Source: Cordilura impudica (lineage: Eukaryota > Arthropoda > Insecta > Diptera > Scathophagidae). Taken from it: 64,000 nucleotides of DNA. Below, piece by piece: positions 11,584 to 21,693 of this stretch. The translations under genes were made by a program, and so were the position numbers. Every line of letters begins with the position of its first letter. The stretch's first letter is position 1. Location: NCBI GenBank assembly GCA_963682025.1, contig OY821520.1:185158746-185222745 (forward strand), in the 5' to 3' direction. A model generated the notes under the pieces. It saw only the letters and a program-made list of their open reading frames with translations, was not told the origin of the DNA and made no database searches.

Positions 11584-13049
11584 AAATGTTATTTTCACAA
11601 AACTATTATATCACTAAAAATATTAAACATTCATTATCGCTTGTCTTTTGTTTTTATTTATAATTTGTCTAAAAGGCATGATGTTGTTGTCATTGTATAT
11701 AACTTAATTAAGTATTCAAAGTATTCCAATTTTTTTATGACTAATTAGCAGTTACAAACTACGTTTTTATTAATGCTATTTATTAAGCGCCAAGACAGCA
11801 TGAGTAATTTAGTTTTTTGTTTAGAAATGAAACCATTAAGTTTTTTGGGTTTCGAAGTTTATGAACAAAAAAAAATATATGTGTCTTTCGATTGTTTTTT
11901 TGTTGTCATTTTTGAAAACGTGATAAACTTTATTACAAATATTTTATTTAAAAATAAAATATTCAACCATAAATTACTGTCAAAATTTTAAACTATGGAA
12001 TCACTTGATGAAATATACATTAAAACTGAAATAAATATAAATACTGTGCAGGTATTTAACGGACTTAGTTAATGAATACAAAATTATTTAACTTTCCTAT
12101 TTGACAACTGTTTGATTAATTTAAAAAAAATTAAGAATATAAATGTTGAATGACCCGTTTCAAGGTAAAAAACCCTGTTTCCATAATGCGTTAATCAGTC
12201 GTCAAAAGCGAAGATTGGTGCGATAAAAAATAAATTGCTTCCAAAAAAATTTTTATCAACAAAAACACCAAAAATAAATGATTTTCCCGCTCGAAATCGA
12301 CTATACTCGGAGATTATATATCTTGTGATTCCCATTGGTTCGATTTTATCAGAAGAGTAAGGTTGAAGTTTCTCTTCAAGCAAAAAGTGAAAGATTGCCT
12401 ACGATGACCAAGACCTAAACCACCTGGATTACCTTATGAAGTCCGCAAGATCGCCTAGTTCTTCTCTATGGATTACGCTAGGTATTCAGATTAAGAAATC
12501 CCATACATTCTCCCATATAGTTCGACCTCATAGTTTGCAATTCTAAGTTTTTGAGAGCACCAAGACTGTCCACGAAGATTTTAATGGCTGATGGACTCAT
12601 ATATTAACTTTTAAATTTACAGCTTTCTTATTAAAAAAAAAATATTACATAAAACAATGTGTAATATGAATTCTTATAAGCCAAAATATATTTGAGGTTT
12701 TTTCTGATTTTTTGATTTTTTTACCGAGGTCGTTAAAATGGATTTTTTCCTCTGGTGTTTTATTTTAATGAAACCTGATAAATCACTTGTGATGAGTACC
12801 AGCCTACTAATAAAAATTATTCTTATTATCAGTTTAAGAGGCAATTAGTTAGAATTCAGTATTTCCTCAATTACTCGAGAAATTGGCAATATTTGGGCGT
12901 ACGTTTTTATATCTTTCATTTGAAGCCCACCATAAAACTTGCATATTTTGAAACAATTCTTATCCTAAAGGAAAGGCAATGGGATTAAAAAAAATTATTG
13001 AGTTTTATTTTTTATTTATTATTATTATTTATTTATTAATATATATAAA
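11584..13049. other. No gene recognised
   Basis: A+T-rich. At 12171 the words ACCCTGTTTCCATAATGCG resemble one end of the 114-bp MITE at 17196, but no facing end was found nearby. ATTT-type simple sequence precedes 13050. Confidence 0.45.
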
Positions 13050-13245
13050 CTAGCTGGACCCGGCAAACGTTGTTTTGCCCTCAATGAATTTTTAATTTTA
13101 GTTAGAATCTGTATATATCTATATATAAAAAACGTTTGTGCATTTGTTAATATTAAAACTGTTAAAGAAAAACCATGTTTTATTTATGAAAATTTAAATA
13201 AATATTTATTGTAACATACGTATGTATAAGAAAGATCAATATAAA

Positions 13246-14017
13246 ACAAGTAAGAAAATTATAGTCGGTCTAGACCGACTATATGATACCCTATACCATG
13301 GTTTAGAGACCCTATCTTTCGGTCCAACTACTTCGATATAGAAAATAAGCATAAACCAAATTTGAGTGGGATTTTTATTAAATTTTTTGGCTGCAGATAT
13401 GAAAAAGTTCATATCGGATGCTATATCTATAAAGGGACTAGGTCCAAAAATGGACCGATCCTGATCATGTTTGGTAAAGTCTCTTGTATTTTGCAAAAAT
13501 ATGTACAAACAAAATTTGAGAAGAATCAGTGCAATATTTTTGTTTTTTAATAGATTTAAGTGAAGATCGGGAATCAGCTCTATATGGGGTCAAAGGGATC
13601 ATTTTTGGACTACTCATTAGTGGATGTAATGAACACATACAAACCCAATTTGAGTAAGATCTATATGACAATTTGGATCTTATGGCAATTTATGTCGATT
13701 TCATATGGGTAATTTGTATGGGGGCTAGGTCTGAACATGGACCGATTCTCACCAATTTCAATAGCGTTCATCCCATGGCCGATAAAAGCTTATATACCAA
13801 ATTTCATCAAAATATATTCATATTTGCGACCTGCAGTTTGATTACAAGCTTTACATGGACACACAGACGGACGGACGGACATTGTTAAATCAACTCAGAA
13901 AGTGATTCTGATTCGATCGGTATAATTAAAGATGGGTCTAGGTCAAATATTTTTGGTTGTTACAAACAGCAGCACAAAGTCATTATACCCAAACCACATA
14001 GTGGTATAGGGTATAAA
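13246..14017 (-). repeat. Mini-me/DINE-like repeat, copy B
   Basis: A nearly full-length inverted copy: starts ACAAGTAAGAAAATTATAGT with the GTCGGTCTAGACCGAC hairpin, has GACG repeats at 13865-13880, and ends CCACATAGTGGTATAGGGTA. It abuts the 3' end of the Helitron helicase gene. Confidence 0.85.
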
Positions 14018-14021
14018 GAGT

Positions 14022-15010
14022 GAATAATATTTTTAGTTTCCTTATTCTGGCAGTAAATTAATAAATTTGCTGGCTTTCCGACACGGGAAAAACAACTGTT
14101 TTCGAGGTCCAAACCACATATTTGCAATGATTGTCCTTGAGATTTATTGATGGTCATGGTAAAGCCCAATCTGTTCGGAAATTGCAATCTTTTGAATGTT
14201 ATCAGTGTGTCGGTAGGAATCATAGGAATTCTTGGCAGCAAGACATGTTCTCCTTTAAATTTGCCTTTGAGAATTGTGGCCTCAATAACATTGAGTATTA
14301 TCCTCTCAACAATTAACCTGGTGCCATTACATAGTCTCGGAGCGTTGAGGTTACGTAGCAAAATTATTGGAGAACCAACTTTTAATTTTAATAAATGTGG
14401 AGGTAGATCGGGTACATCAAGTGAATTCAAAAATTCTGTTGGATAATTGACTGCTTCATTTTCTTCAACAACACTATCCATAGATTTGAAATAACACTTT
14501 CGGAATCAATCATGTCCTGAATAATAACATTAATATTATCGACATCGAAATTTTTTGCGGCTTAAATAGTTCTTTCACTTAACCAAGTAGTTGTTTTGAA
14601 AACTGGTCAGCCGTTGGATCATGGATAATAAAATGAGAGCTCCACCAAAAAGTCTTTCATTGCCTTTCAAATCTTTTAAAGTTCTATGTAGTGCTTCTAA
14701 GGAATGTTTGTAAGCCATGTTATATTCATCCCAAATAATAATATTGAATTTTTGCAGAACTTTTGCCATACCGGAATGTTTTTTTTATATTAATACGGCA
14801 TTCTCATTCGTTTGTACATTTAACGGTGTTTTGAGTGCTGAATGAGCTGTGCGACCACCATGCAATAATGTTGCGGCTATTCCGGATAAAGCAATAGCCA
14901 ATGCAATTTTTCCTTCCTTTTTGGTTAGAATATTTGTATATAAAAACATTTGTGAATTTTGGAACTTATAAAATTTAAATAAATATGACAACTCATTATT
15001 TTTCGAACGC
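14022..15010 (-). pseudogene. Pif1-like helicase domain of a Helitron
   Basis: Three minus-strand segments in order match Helitron helicases. Near 14930-14800 is LSGIAATLLHGGRTAHSALK (motif Ia region). Near 14740-14640 is IIWDEYNMAYKHSLEAL (motif II, DE box) and GNERLFGGALILLS. From 14481 downward is [20 protein letters not shown], then [16 protein letters not shown] (motif VI region) and a C-terminal KTKNI-type end. Walker A is replaced by unrelated sequence, and frames shift between segments. The conserved HGQLYVA-like segment expected between LEN-CF and SRVGKP is missing: [16 protein letters not shown] reads straight through. Family known; inactivation is seen directly. Confidence 0.85.
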
Positions 15011-15263
15011 CAGCGCCATCTACCGGGTCCAACAAAAAAATTTTTGGCATCATCTAACATACATATATGTACATTCTTAGTTTCAGTAAAATCGCACCGT
15101 AAATAAGAATATTCGAAATGACTTTACCCCAGCGCCACCTATCGGGTCCATTTATACATACAAAAATTTCCTATGACAAAACATACATACATTCTGAATT
15201 GCAGTCAAATCGCTCTAAACAAAAAAATAAAATGAAAAACAAAAAAAGGAGGAGTTTAACTTC

Positions 15264-15624
15264 TTATATATAAAATTCTCGTGTCGCGGTCTCTGTAATT
15301 GAACTCCTCCGAAATGGCTTGACCGATTCTCATGAAATTTTGTGTGGATGTTGGGTAGGTCTCAGAAACGGACAACAGGTATTTTTTTTAAATATATCAA
15401 GTGGGCGTGGCACTTATGGCTATCATAGTACTCCAGATATCTGATTTTAAAAGTTCACTTTGTATGGGGGTACCCCTCCCAGTGGTCCTATCAAAAAAAA
15501 AAAATTGACCTTGTCCGATTCTCAGACCTACCCAATATGCGCACAAAATTTCATGAGAATCGGTCGAGCCGTTTCGGCGGAATTTTACCACAAACACCGC
15601 GACAGAAGAATTTTTTATATATGA
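15264..15624. repeat. Inverted-repeat block at the 5' side of the Helitron
   Basis: About 100 bp at 15264-15365 (AAAATTCTCGTGTCGCGG ... GACCGATTCTCATGAAATTT) is repeated inverted at about 15520-15624 (AAATTTCATGAGAATCGGTC ... CCGCGACAGAAGAATTTT). Such GAGAATCGGTC and ACGAGAATTTTATATAT words often form Helitron 5' regions in insects, which is my basis for grouping it with the helicase. Confidence 0.6.
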
Positions 15625-15660
15625 GATATAATTTGGTAGTAGAAATTCAGATTAAAAATA

Positions 15661-16925
15661 TTTATATCCTATACCACTATGTGGTCAGGATATGACGACT
15701 GTGCTGTTTGTAACTACCAACAATATTTGACCTGGACCCATCTTTTATTATACCTATCGACTCAGAATTATTTTCTGAGCTGATTTAGCGATGTCCTTCA
15801 ATCCGTACGTCCGTCCGTCCGCCTGTGTGTAAATCGTGTGTGTAAATCGTGCAATCAAGCTACAGATCGCAAATATGAATATATTTTGATGAAATTTAGT
15901 ATATAAGCTTCCATAGCATGAACGCTATTGAAATTGGTGGAAATCGGTTCATGTTCAGACCAAGTCCCCATACAAATGACCCCTATGAGATCGATTTAAA
16001 TTGCCATAATATCTAAGTTCTGTGGTTTTCTAGAATAACCGCTTATGTCATAAAATCAAAATGTTCAGGGGAGCCAAAAAACGTTATACTTAAAATTATG
16101 GGCTCGATATAAAGTTTTTAGAGCTTTTTATGTAACAGTCCTGTAGATATGGGCAATAAATACTTTATATAAAATTTTGAGTCAAAAATCTTCAGAGAAA
16201 TAGATCCTAGAGAAGGACGAAAAAACAATATGTAAATTACACTTAAAGTGTGTGCAGATAAAACAACTTATGTCGACAAACGTCGTTTCTCTGAAAAAGA
16301 AACCTACCAATGCATCCATCCATGTAGACATAAGTTGTTGTTGCTTGAAAAATGGATTTCTTTTTGTTCGTCAACAAAAAGTTTACGGGACTTAGGGTGA
16401 GAATATAACAACGTATCAAGAATAATACTGACAAAAAATAACAGAAATAAACACACAAGTTTTTATAAATGGTTATAAACTGAAAAATTATTTTGCATTT
16501 TTTTACATTAATAACAACGTATGTCGCTGTGTCGTTTTCTGAGAAAATAATTTGTCAGCGATCAAACGTAGGTTGACCTACGTCGATTGTGCTGCAAATT
16601 AATTTAATAAACATTTAAGTTACGTCGTTATTTAAAGAAAAAACTCAGAAATGGTCAATATTTTTTTTTAAATTTAACACATGCAAAGAGCGTTAAAAAT
16701 TAATATATTTGGCATCGTTAACTCAAAACTGACTAAAACGGACATACGCGGTTATTCCAGAAAACCACAGAGTTATCATATAGACCGCGGTAAAATTGAG
16801 TTTGTATATGTTTATTATATCCCTTTATAAGTAGTAGAAAAATATACCCCATAGGACAATTATTAGTCATAACCCCCATATGAAGCTGATTCCCGATAAA
16901 AATAATATTAGAAATAAATCTTCCC
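15661..16925 (+). repeat. Mini-me/DINE-like repeat, copy C, split and 3'-truncated
   Basis: Begins TATCCTATACCACTATGTGG and has a GTCC tract at 15812-15824. It runs to 16019, is interrupted by a 751-bp element, resumes at 16771 with ATCATATAGAC in perfect register with other copies, and fades at about 16925 before the terminal hairpin. Confidence 0.75.
16020..16770. mobile_element. Unclassified DNA element with 4-bp AGTT duplication
   Basis: The left end CTGTGGTTTTCTAGAATAAC (16020-16039) continues CCGC; the right end is its inverse with one mismatch (to 16770). Similarity continues imperfectly through TATGTC. AGTT flanks both sides (16016-16019 and 16771-16774), and removing the element rejoins mini-me-like copy C in register. 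Inside, ACTTATGTCG, ACGTATGTCG and ACCTACGTCG-type words recur in both orientations, and 16261-16340 forms a hairpin. No transposase frame. The 4-bp duplication does not let me name a superfamily. Confidence 0.7.
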
Positions 16926-17195
16926 CTGCATAGGTCCGCATATGCTAGAGATTACTCATCCCTGGTACGAACCACGGGATAAGCTCTATTGCAGCATAAG
17001 CTGTATGAACTATGGTTTTGGAATAATTTATTTAATTTTAAGTAGTATTTTGAATACTTTTTCATGACATATCATTTAATAAATTACATATATAAGCTCG
17101 GGTTTATAAAAGAATTCAAGTTTTCTTTTAAAAATATTTGCATTTAATTAATTTTTAATACTAGAGTAGTTGGCATCATATTGTAAAGTCTTATA

Positions 17196-17309
17196 CCCTG
17201 TTTCCATAACACAATTCGTCACAAACGACCGACAATTTGTGTGTATTTTGTTTTTGTTCTTCATACAAATTTTCGTTCGTCTGTGCCGAATTGTGTTATG
17301 GAAACAGGG
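17196..17309. mobile_element. 114-bp MITE flanked by TA
   Basis: The left end CCCTGTTTCCATAACACAAT (continuing TCG) is exactly inverted at 17287-17309. TA flanks both sides (17194-17195 and 17310-17311), fitting a Tc1/mariner-style duplication. It splits the C-terminal LINE frame between FYKGL and LYNMM. A related single end occurs at 12171. Confidence 0.75.
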
Positions 17310-17673
17310 TACTAATCCTTTATAAAATAGGGATTTTTGCATATCAATAGTATCTGCTCGTAAAAGCCTGAAATCCATTGCATTCCTCAGGCTGTACGTA
17401 CCTTATTTGTTCGATCAAATATTCGGGTGCATCTCCATTCTTCATTTTCTGTATGAAATTTATTGTATTTAGTTCTAATCTTTGTTGTATATTCAGCCAT
17501 TTCAGAATGTCTAACATAAGATTTATAGAGGTAAATCGATTACATTTCAAAATTGTACGCATCGCCTTATTTTGTAGTTTTTGTATTCTTGTTATTTGTC
17601 GCTCTGAACAACATGTGTATAACACAGTTGATATATATTCAAAATGGGGTTTAATTATTGTATTATATATATA

Positions 17674-18050
17674 CTAGCAGATTCCAGCCCTCGAAATTCG
17701 AGCGCAAATTCTAGGAAATTTTATTTTTTCATTAAAGAAAGACCCTAAAAATATGCTAATCAATTAAAGCCAATTCACAAATCAACACAAAAAACAAACT
17801 CATTTGTATTACAAACACATTAACAAATTTAATAAACACACACATTGCATTGTATAATTTTATGTATGTGTTAGTAGCAACTTTAAATGCAATTTACTCA
17901 AAATAAAGGAAAAAATTTAAAAATCTGTAAATCTGCCAAACGGCTAAAAAGAAATACCTTTCAAATAATATGCGTTTGGTCAAATTCGGGATAAAACGGT
18001 AGAACAAAACATCAGTCACAAGAAATCGCCTAGCCTATTAATATTATAGA
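17674..18050 (-). mobile_element. Helitron-like element, copy 2, inserted in a LINE
   Basis: 377 bp with the same TC start and hairpin-CTAG end as copy 1, flanked by A (5') and T (3') on its own strand. Removing exactly 17674-18050 rejoins the LINE codons without a frame change, which fixes both ends to the base and confirms insertion without a duplication. Confidence 0.85.
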
Positions 18051-18528
18051 TTTATTGCAGTTGTAATTGATAGTTTATTTCTTATTCGTTTGAAAAATCA
18101 GATTTTTTTACCTATTTTTTTTACATACTTGTATATTCAAGATGTTCCTTGAAATTTAAGTCTTTGTCTATTAAGAAACACAAATATTTAATGTTGTTAA
18201 CTTTTTCTATTATTACATTATTTATTTTAAATGTTATGTTATGGCGTTTTCTTTTCTGACTAAAAATGTCGAATTTTTTTTCCATTTCGCACTTTTTTCT
18301 TTTATTGTGTTCTTTTCTAAAAAAATGTGAACCTTGTGATAGGGTAACGTGTTCTTTTCTAAAAATGTCTATATGTGAATATGTGAAAATGTTGCATCTT
18401 TCGCACTTTAAAAATACAGAGGGGGAGAATAGCACGATAAAACAGCTGATATTTGTTTTGTTTATTAATGTTTTTTGTGTGAAGAAATAAAAAAAGCTCA
18501 ATTTTTATTTTGTTTAAAATAAATTAAC

Positions 18529-19111
18529 ATGGAAAATATGAGTTGTTAGATTCATCTTCATCATCTGATGATGATCAAATATATGATATCATTATGGGAA
18601 GAAATCCACAACCGCGAGTGAAAGGATATGTGGAGAACGTAATTAATGAATACTCTGAAGTTGATGTATGTTAAATTTCATAGGCCAATAACTTCTACTT
18701 CTAATATATGTATGTATATTTTTTTTTTATAGTTTAAGAAGAATTTTCGTATTAGTCGGGAAGGTGCTATCGTTCTTTTTGAGAGATATTCATTGTGTTT
18801 TTTCAAGCGATCCTACCAGGGAGGAAGACAACAGTCAACTGTTGAAACTCATATCTTGTCAATTTTGTGGTAAGATTGTCCAAATTCATTACTAAAATAC
18901 AAGAAGTAAAAATATTGTTTGTAGGTTTAGTGGGAATAAAACTACCTTCAGAGAAGTGGCAAACCTTTTCGACATTTCATTGTCAATCTTTCACAATTCC
19001 TTCAACAAGGTTTTACAATTCACTGTGGAAAATATAGCGCCGGAGGCAATAAAGTTTCCTCAATCAGACGATGAAAAAGAAGCTGTTGCGAAAGAGTTTG
19101 AAAAAGTATAA
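18529..19111 (+). pseudogene. PIF/Harbinger transposase, N-terminal exons only
   Basis: Three exons with normal splice signs: exon 1 18529-18665 then GTATGT; exon 2 18733-18869 preceded by a T-rich tract plus TAG and followed by GTAAGA; exon 3 from 18925 after TTTGTAG. Exon 1 encodes a Ser/Asp-rich start and NPQPRVKGYVENVINEYSEV. Exon 2 has RISREGAIVLFERY. Exon 3 has TTFREVANLFDISLSIFHNS and ENIAPEAIKFPQSDDEKEAV, the helix-turn-helix region of HARBI1-like nucleases. One base is missing after the fourth codon, shifting the frame. The frame ends at 19109 and the catalytic DDE domain is gone. It faces a Myb/SANT-like gene, the usual Harbinger arrangement. Confidence 0.75.
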
Positions 19112-19357
19112 TAATGTCTATTGCGATACGTCTAACACTGAAATTTAAAAATTTAAATTTAACATAATAATTCTGAATAAGGAATAACATTAATTCATAA
19201 ATTATGTGATTTTTTTGAAATCGATAAAAATTTTGAATTCCTTTGAATGAAATTTTGTTAATAAATTAATTAGCAATATTAAACTTCGACAGTAACTTTA
19301 AACCCGCTCTTCGATTCACACAATTACACATTTTGAAAAATTTTCCATAAAATATCC

Positions 19358-19808
19358 CTATTCTCCTTTTTTATTTTCCAAAATTTGCTTTAATATATTT
19401 TTTATTTCTTTTGCTTCATCCATCCTCTCTCGATGGCGCCTTTCCTTGCCTTCTTCCTTCTTTGCAATTATTTCAATTAGTCTATCTGCGGTTGATTCTT
19501 TTCTTTTTAATTTAGTTTCCGTTTTTACGTGTTATTCTTTTCCTATTATATTTTGGCTACTCAATTGAATTTCTGGTTCAATTGAGTCACTCAACGGCAA
19601 ATTTTTATTAACTCCTCAAACTCGATAGCCGCCTTTTTCCTGCCTATAATTGTCTTGTATCGTTCCTCACACTGCTTGGCATTCATTTGGGTATTTCTAT
19701 TGCTATGGAAGCCCACATCGCCTTTTTGGTTTTGAATTGTTTCATCGGCCCAATTTCTGGCAAATAGTTGGCGTATAGATCCAGTAACAGACTGGTATCT
19801 CCATTAGA
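19358..19808 (-). pseudogene. Myb/SANT-like DNA-binding protein of the Harbinger element
   Basis: On the minus strand from about 19808: DTSLLLDLYANYLPEIGPMK and FKTKKAMWASIAIEI. One frameshift follows, then TQMNAKQCEERYKTIIGRKK and a stop at 19591; after another break a charged helix (TADRLIEIIAKKEEGKERRH ... AKEIKNILKQILENKK) ends at 19358. This is the layout of the trihelix-like second protein of PIF/Harbinger elements: a W/CEERYK DNA-binding region and a C-terminal coiled coil. It is tail-to-tail with the transposase relic (18529-19111), about 250 bp apart. Dead through frameshifts. Confidence 0.65.
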
Positions 19809-19811
19809 GTG

Positions 19812-20390
19812 TCAAAAAAAAAAAAAAAAAAAAAAATGGGTGCCCAAGCATTTTTTGAAAGCTTATGGGTAAAGTATTTTTGTGATTTTTTTTTCAGATT
19901 TTTCGGAAGATGTTTAGAGGTCGCTAAAGTCGAATTTTACCCAAAAATCGGGATTCCTGGACATTTTTTGAGTTTTACTTAAACTTGGCCCATTTTCTCT
20001 TTCACAAAGTCAATATTTTAAAAGAAGAATGTTCAAGCTTTTCTCAGCTAGGATCCGTGGTAATCTAGATTTCTCAAATTCAGTACTTTGTTTATATAAT
20101 CAAAGTGTAGTCTTAACGAGGATATGTAAAGTGAGTCTAAGTCAGTTTCCAAATATAACATGAAATTCGGAGTTGTACGTGGTCGATATAACATCTTCTT
20201 TATACAAAATTTAAATAGAACCTACACATCGTCATACTTTTTGAAACCCCAAACTTGAGCGGCATAAAACATGATGGATCTAGGGCAGCATAAAAAATTT
20301 CAAGTTTGCTTATTTTGGATATCTGTGGGTGATTTATGTATTTGCACCAAGTTGACAATTTTGCGGTAGCCAGTTTATTATTTAAATGTT
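19812..20390. other. Poly-A run and unassigned non-coding DNA
   Basis: A run of over 20 A at 19817-19838, then sequence with no recognisable frame or family. Confidence 0.45.
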
Positions 20391-21157
20391 TTTATACCCT
20401 ATACCACTATGTGGTTTGGGTATAATGACTTTGTGCTGCTGTTTGTAACTACCAAAAATATTTGACCTAGACCCTTCTTTTATTATACCGATCGAATCAG
20501 AATCACTATCTGATTCGATTTAACGATGTCCGTCCGTCTGTGTGTTCATGTAAAGCTTGTAATCAAACTGCAGGTCGCAAATATGAATATGAATATATTT
20601 TATCGGCCATAGGATGAACGCTATTGAAATTGGTGAGAATCGGTCCATGTTCAGACCTAGCCCCCCTACAAATGACCCCTATGAAATCAACTTAAATTGC
20701 CATAAGATCCAAATTATCATATAAATCTTAGTCAAATTGGGTTTGTATGTGTTTATTACATCCATTAATCAGCAGCCCAAAAATTATACCTATGGGACAA
20801 CTCTTAGTCATAGGCCCCATATAGAGCTGCTTCCCGATCTTCACTTAAATCTATCAAAAAACAAAAATATTGCACGGATTCTTTTCAAATTTTGTTTGTA
20901 TATATTTTTGCAAAATACAAGAGACTTTACCAAACATGGTCAGGATCGGTCCATTTTTGGGCCTAGTACCCATATAGATATAGCATCTGATATGAACTTT
21001 TTCATATCTGCAGCCAAAAAAATTAATAATAATCCCACTCAAATTTGGTTTATGCTTATTTTCTATATCCAGTTAGTTGGGCCTGAGAGATAGGGTCTCC
21101 AACGCGTGGTATAGAGTATCGTTAGTCGGTCTAGACCCACTATAATTTTCTTACTCG
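20391..21157 (+). repeat. Mini-me/DINE-like repeat, copy D (full length)
   Basis: One of the best preserved copies: TTTATACCCTATACCACTAT start, GTCCGTCCGTCTGTGTG tract at 20528, and a degraded terminal hairpin (GTCGGTCTAGACCCACTA) followed by TTTTCTTACTCG. An apparent 118-codon frame inside it is a by-product of the repeat. Confidence 0.9.
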
Positions 21158-21308
21158 TTTGAATGATAAATTATAAGTTATATCTATACCAAGATAATTG
21201 TAGTAATATACGATCTCTATAATATTCTCGTCGAGATTCCATTTTATGTTGGAGGAAATTCTTGGTCCGGAACAAAATACCATTTTGATTTCTTAAAATT
21301 AACTATTA

Positions 21309-21693
21309 AGCCCCATGAAAATAACCCCTATAAGATAATAAAATCCAGATTATAGCATATATATTGGTCCTACATGGCTTGTGTGTTTATTGAACACAAA
21401 AATAAGTAGTCCAAAAATAAACCATTTTAGTCATAGTTCTCATATAAAGCTGCTTCCAGACATTCACTTAAATCTATCAAAAAACAAAAATATTACATAG
21501 ATCTTTCCAAAATTTAGTTTATATATGTTTTTGCGGTAAATAAGGAACTTTAATAAATGTGGTTAATTTTTTGACCTGGTCCTCATAGAAAAGTAAAATC
21601 TAATTATGACCTCAGCAAAGTTGGATCGAAGACCATTTCTCGAAACTTATGGTATGAAGTATCGTATAGTCGGTCTAAACCAACTATAATTTT
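21309..21693 (+). repeat. Mini-me/DINE-like repeat, copy E (3' half)
   Basis: Matches the second half of copy D (CCCCATGAAAATAACCCCTA through CGGTCTAAACCAACTATAAT) and lies about 150 bp after copy D in the same orientation. It is more diverged, so it is an older copy rather than a recent tandem duplication. Confidence 0.7.

Larger units (their letters stand above)
13050..15624 (-). mobile_element. Decayed Helitron with Pif1-type helicase
   Basis: On the minus strand the element ends with a hairpin (GGCAAAACAACGTTTGCC), a short spacer, and CTAG at 13053-13050 followed by T, the classic Helitron 3' terminus. A broken helicase gene (14022-15010) lies upstream in the same orientation. Blocks reading CAGCGCCA-C/T-CTA-C/T-CGGGTCC recur at 15012 and 15132, and a foldback block (15264-15624) occupies the presumed 5' side. 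Mini-me-like copy B lies between the helicase and the 3' end. The 5' limit is uncertain, and no Rep domain is recognisable, so the element is incomplete. Confidence 0.65.
17144..18300 (-). pseudogene. LINE reverse transcriptase C-terminal region, split twice
   Basis: From 18300 down, the minus strand reads a post-RT segment (RKRHNITFKINNVIIEKVNN, then LIDKDLNFKEHLEYTS). After a Helitron-like insertion it continues with KPHFEYISTVLYTCCSERQ, RIQKLQNKAMRTILKCNRF and NIQQRLELNTINFIQKMKNG, typical of the LINE region after the YADD box. A 114-bp MITE then interrupts FYKGL..., and the frame resumes (LYNMMPTTLVLKIN) to a stop at 17144-17146. Short frameshifts lie near 18060-18130. The catalytic RT core is not present, so this is a 5'-truncated dead copy. 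Clade not assigned. Confidence 0.75.

Noticed and set aside
14131..14446. Plus-strand frames of 61 and 99 codons
   Set aside because: Opposite-strand shadows of the Helitron helicase relic.
20737..21093. 118-codon frame within a mini-me-like copy, with similar frames in other copies
   Set aside because: The frame recurs only because the repeat recurs; copies differ by indels that do not respect it.
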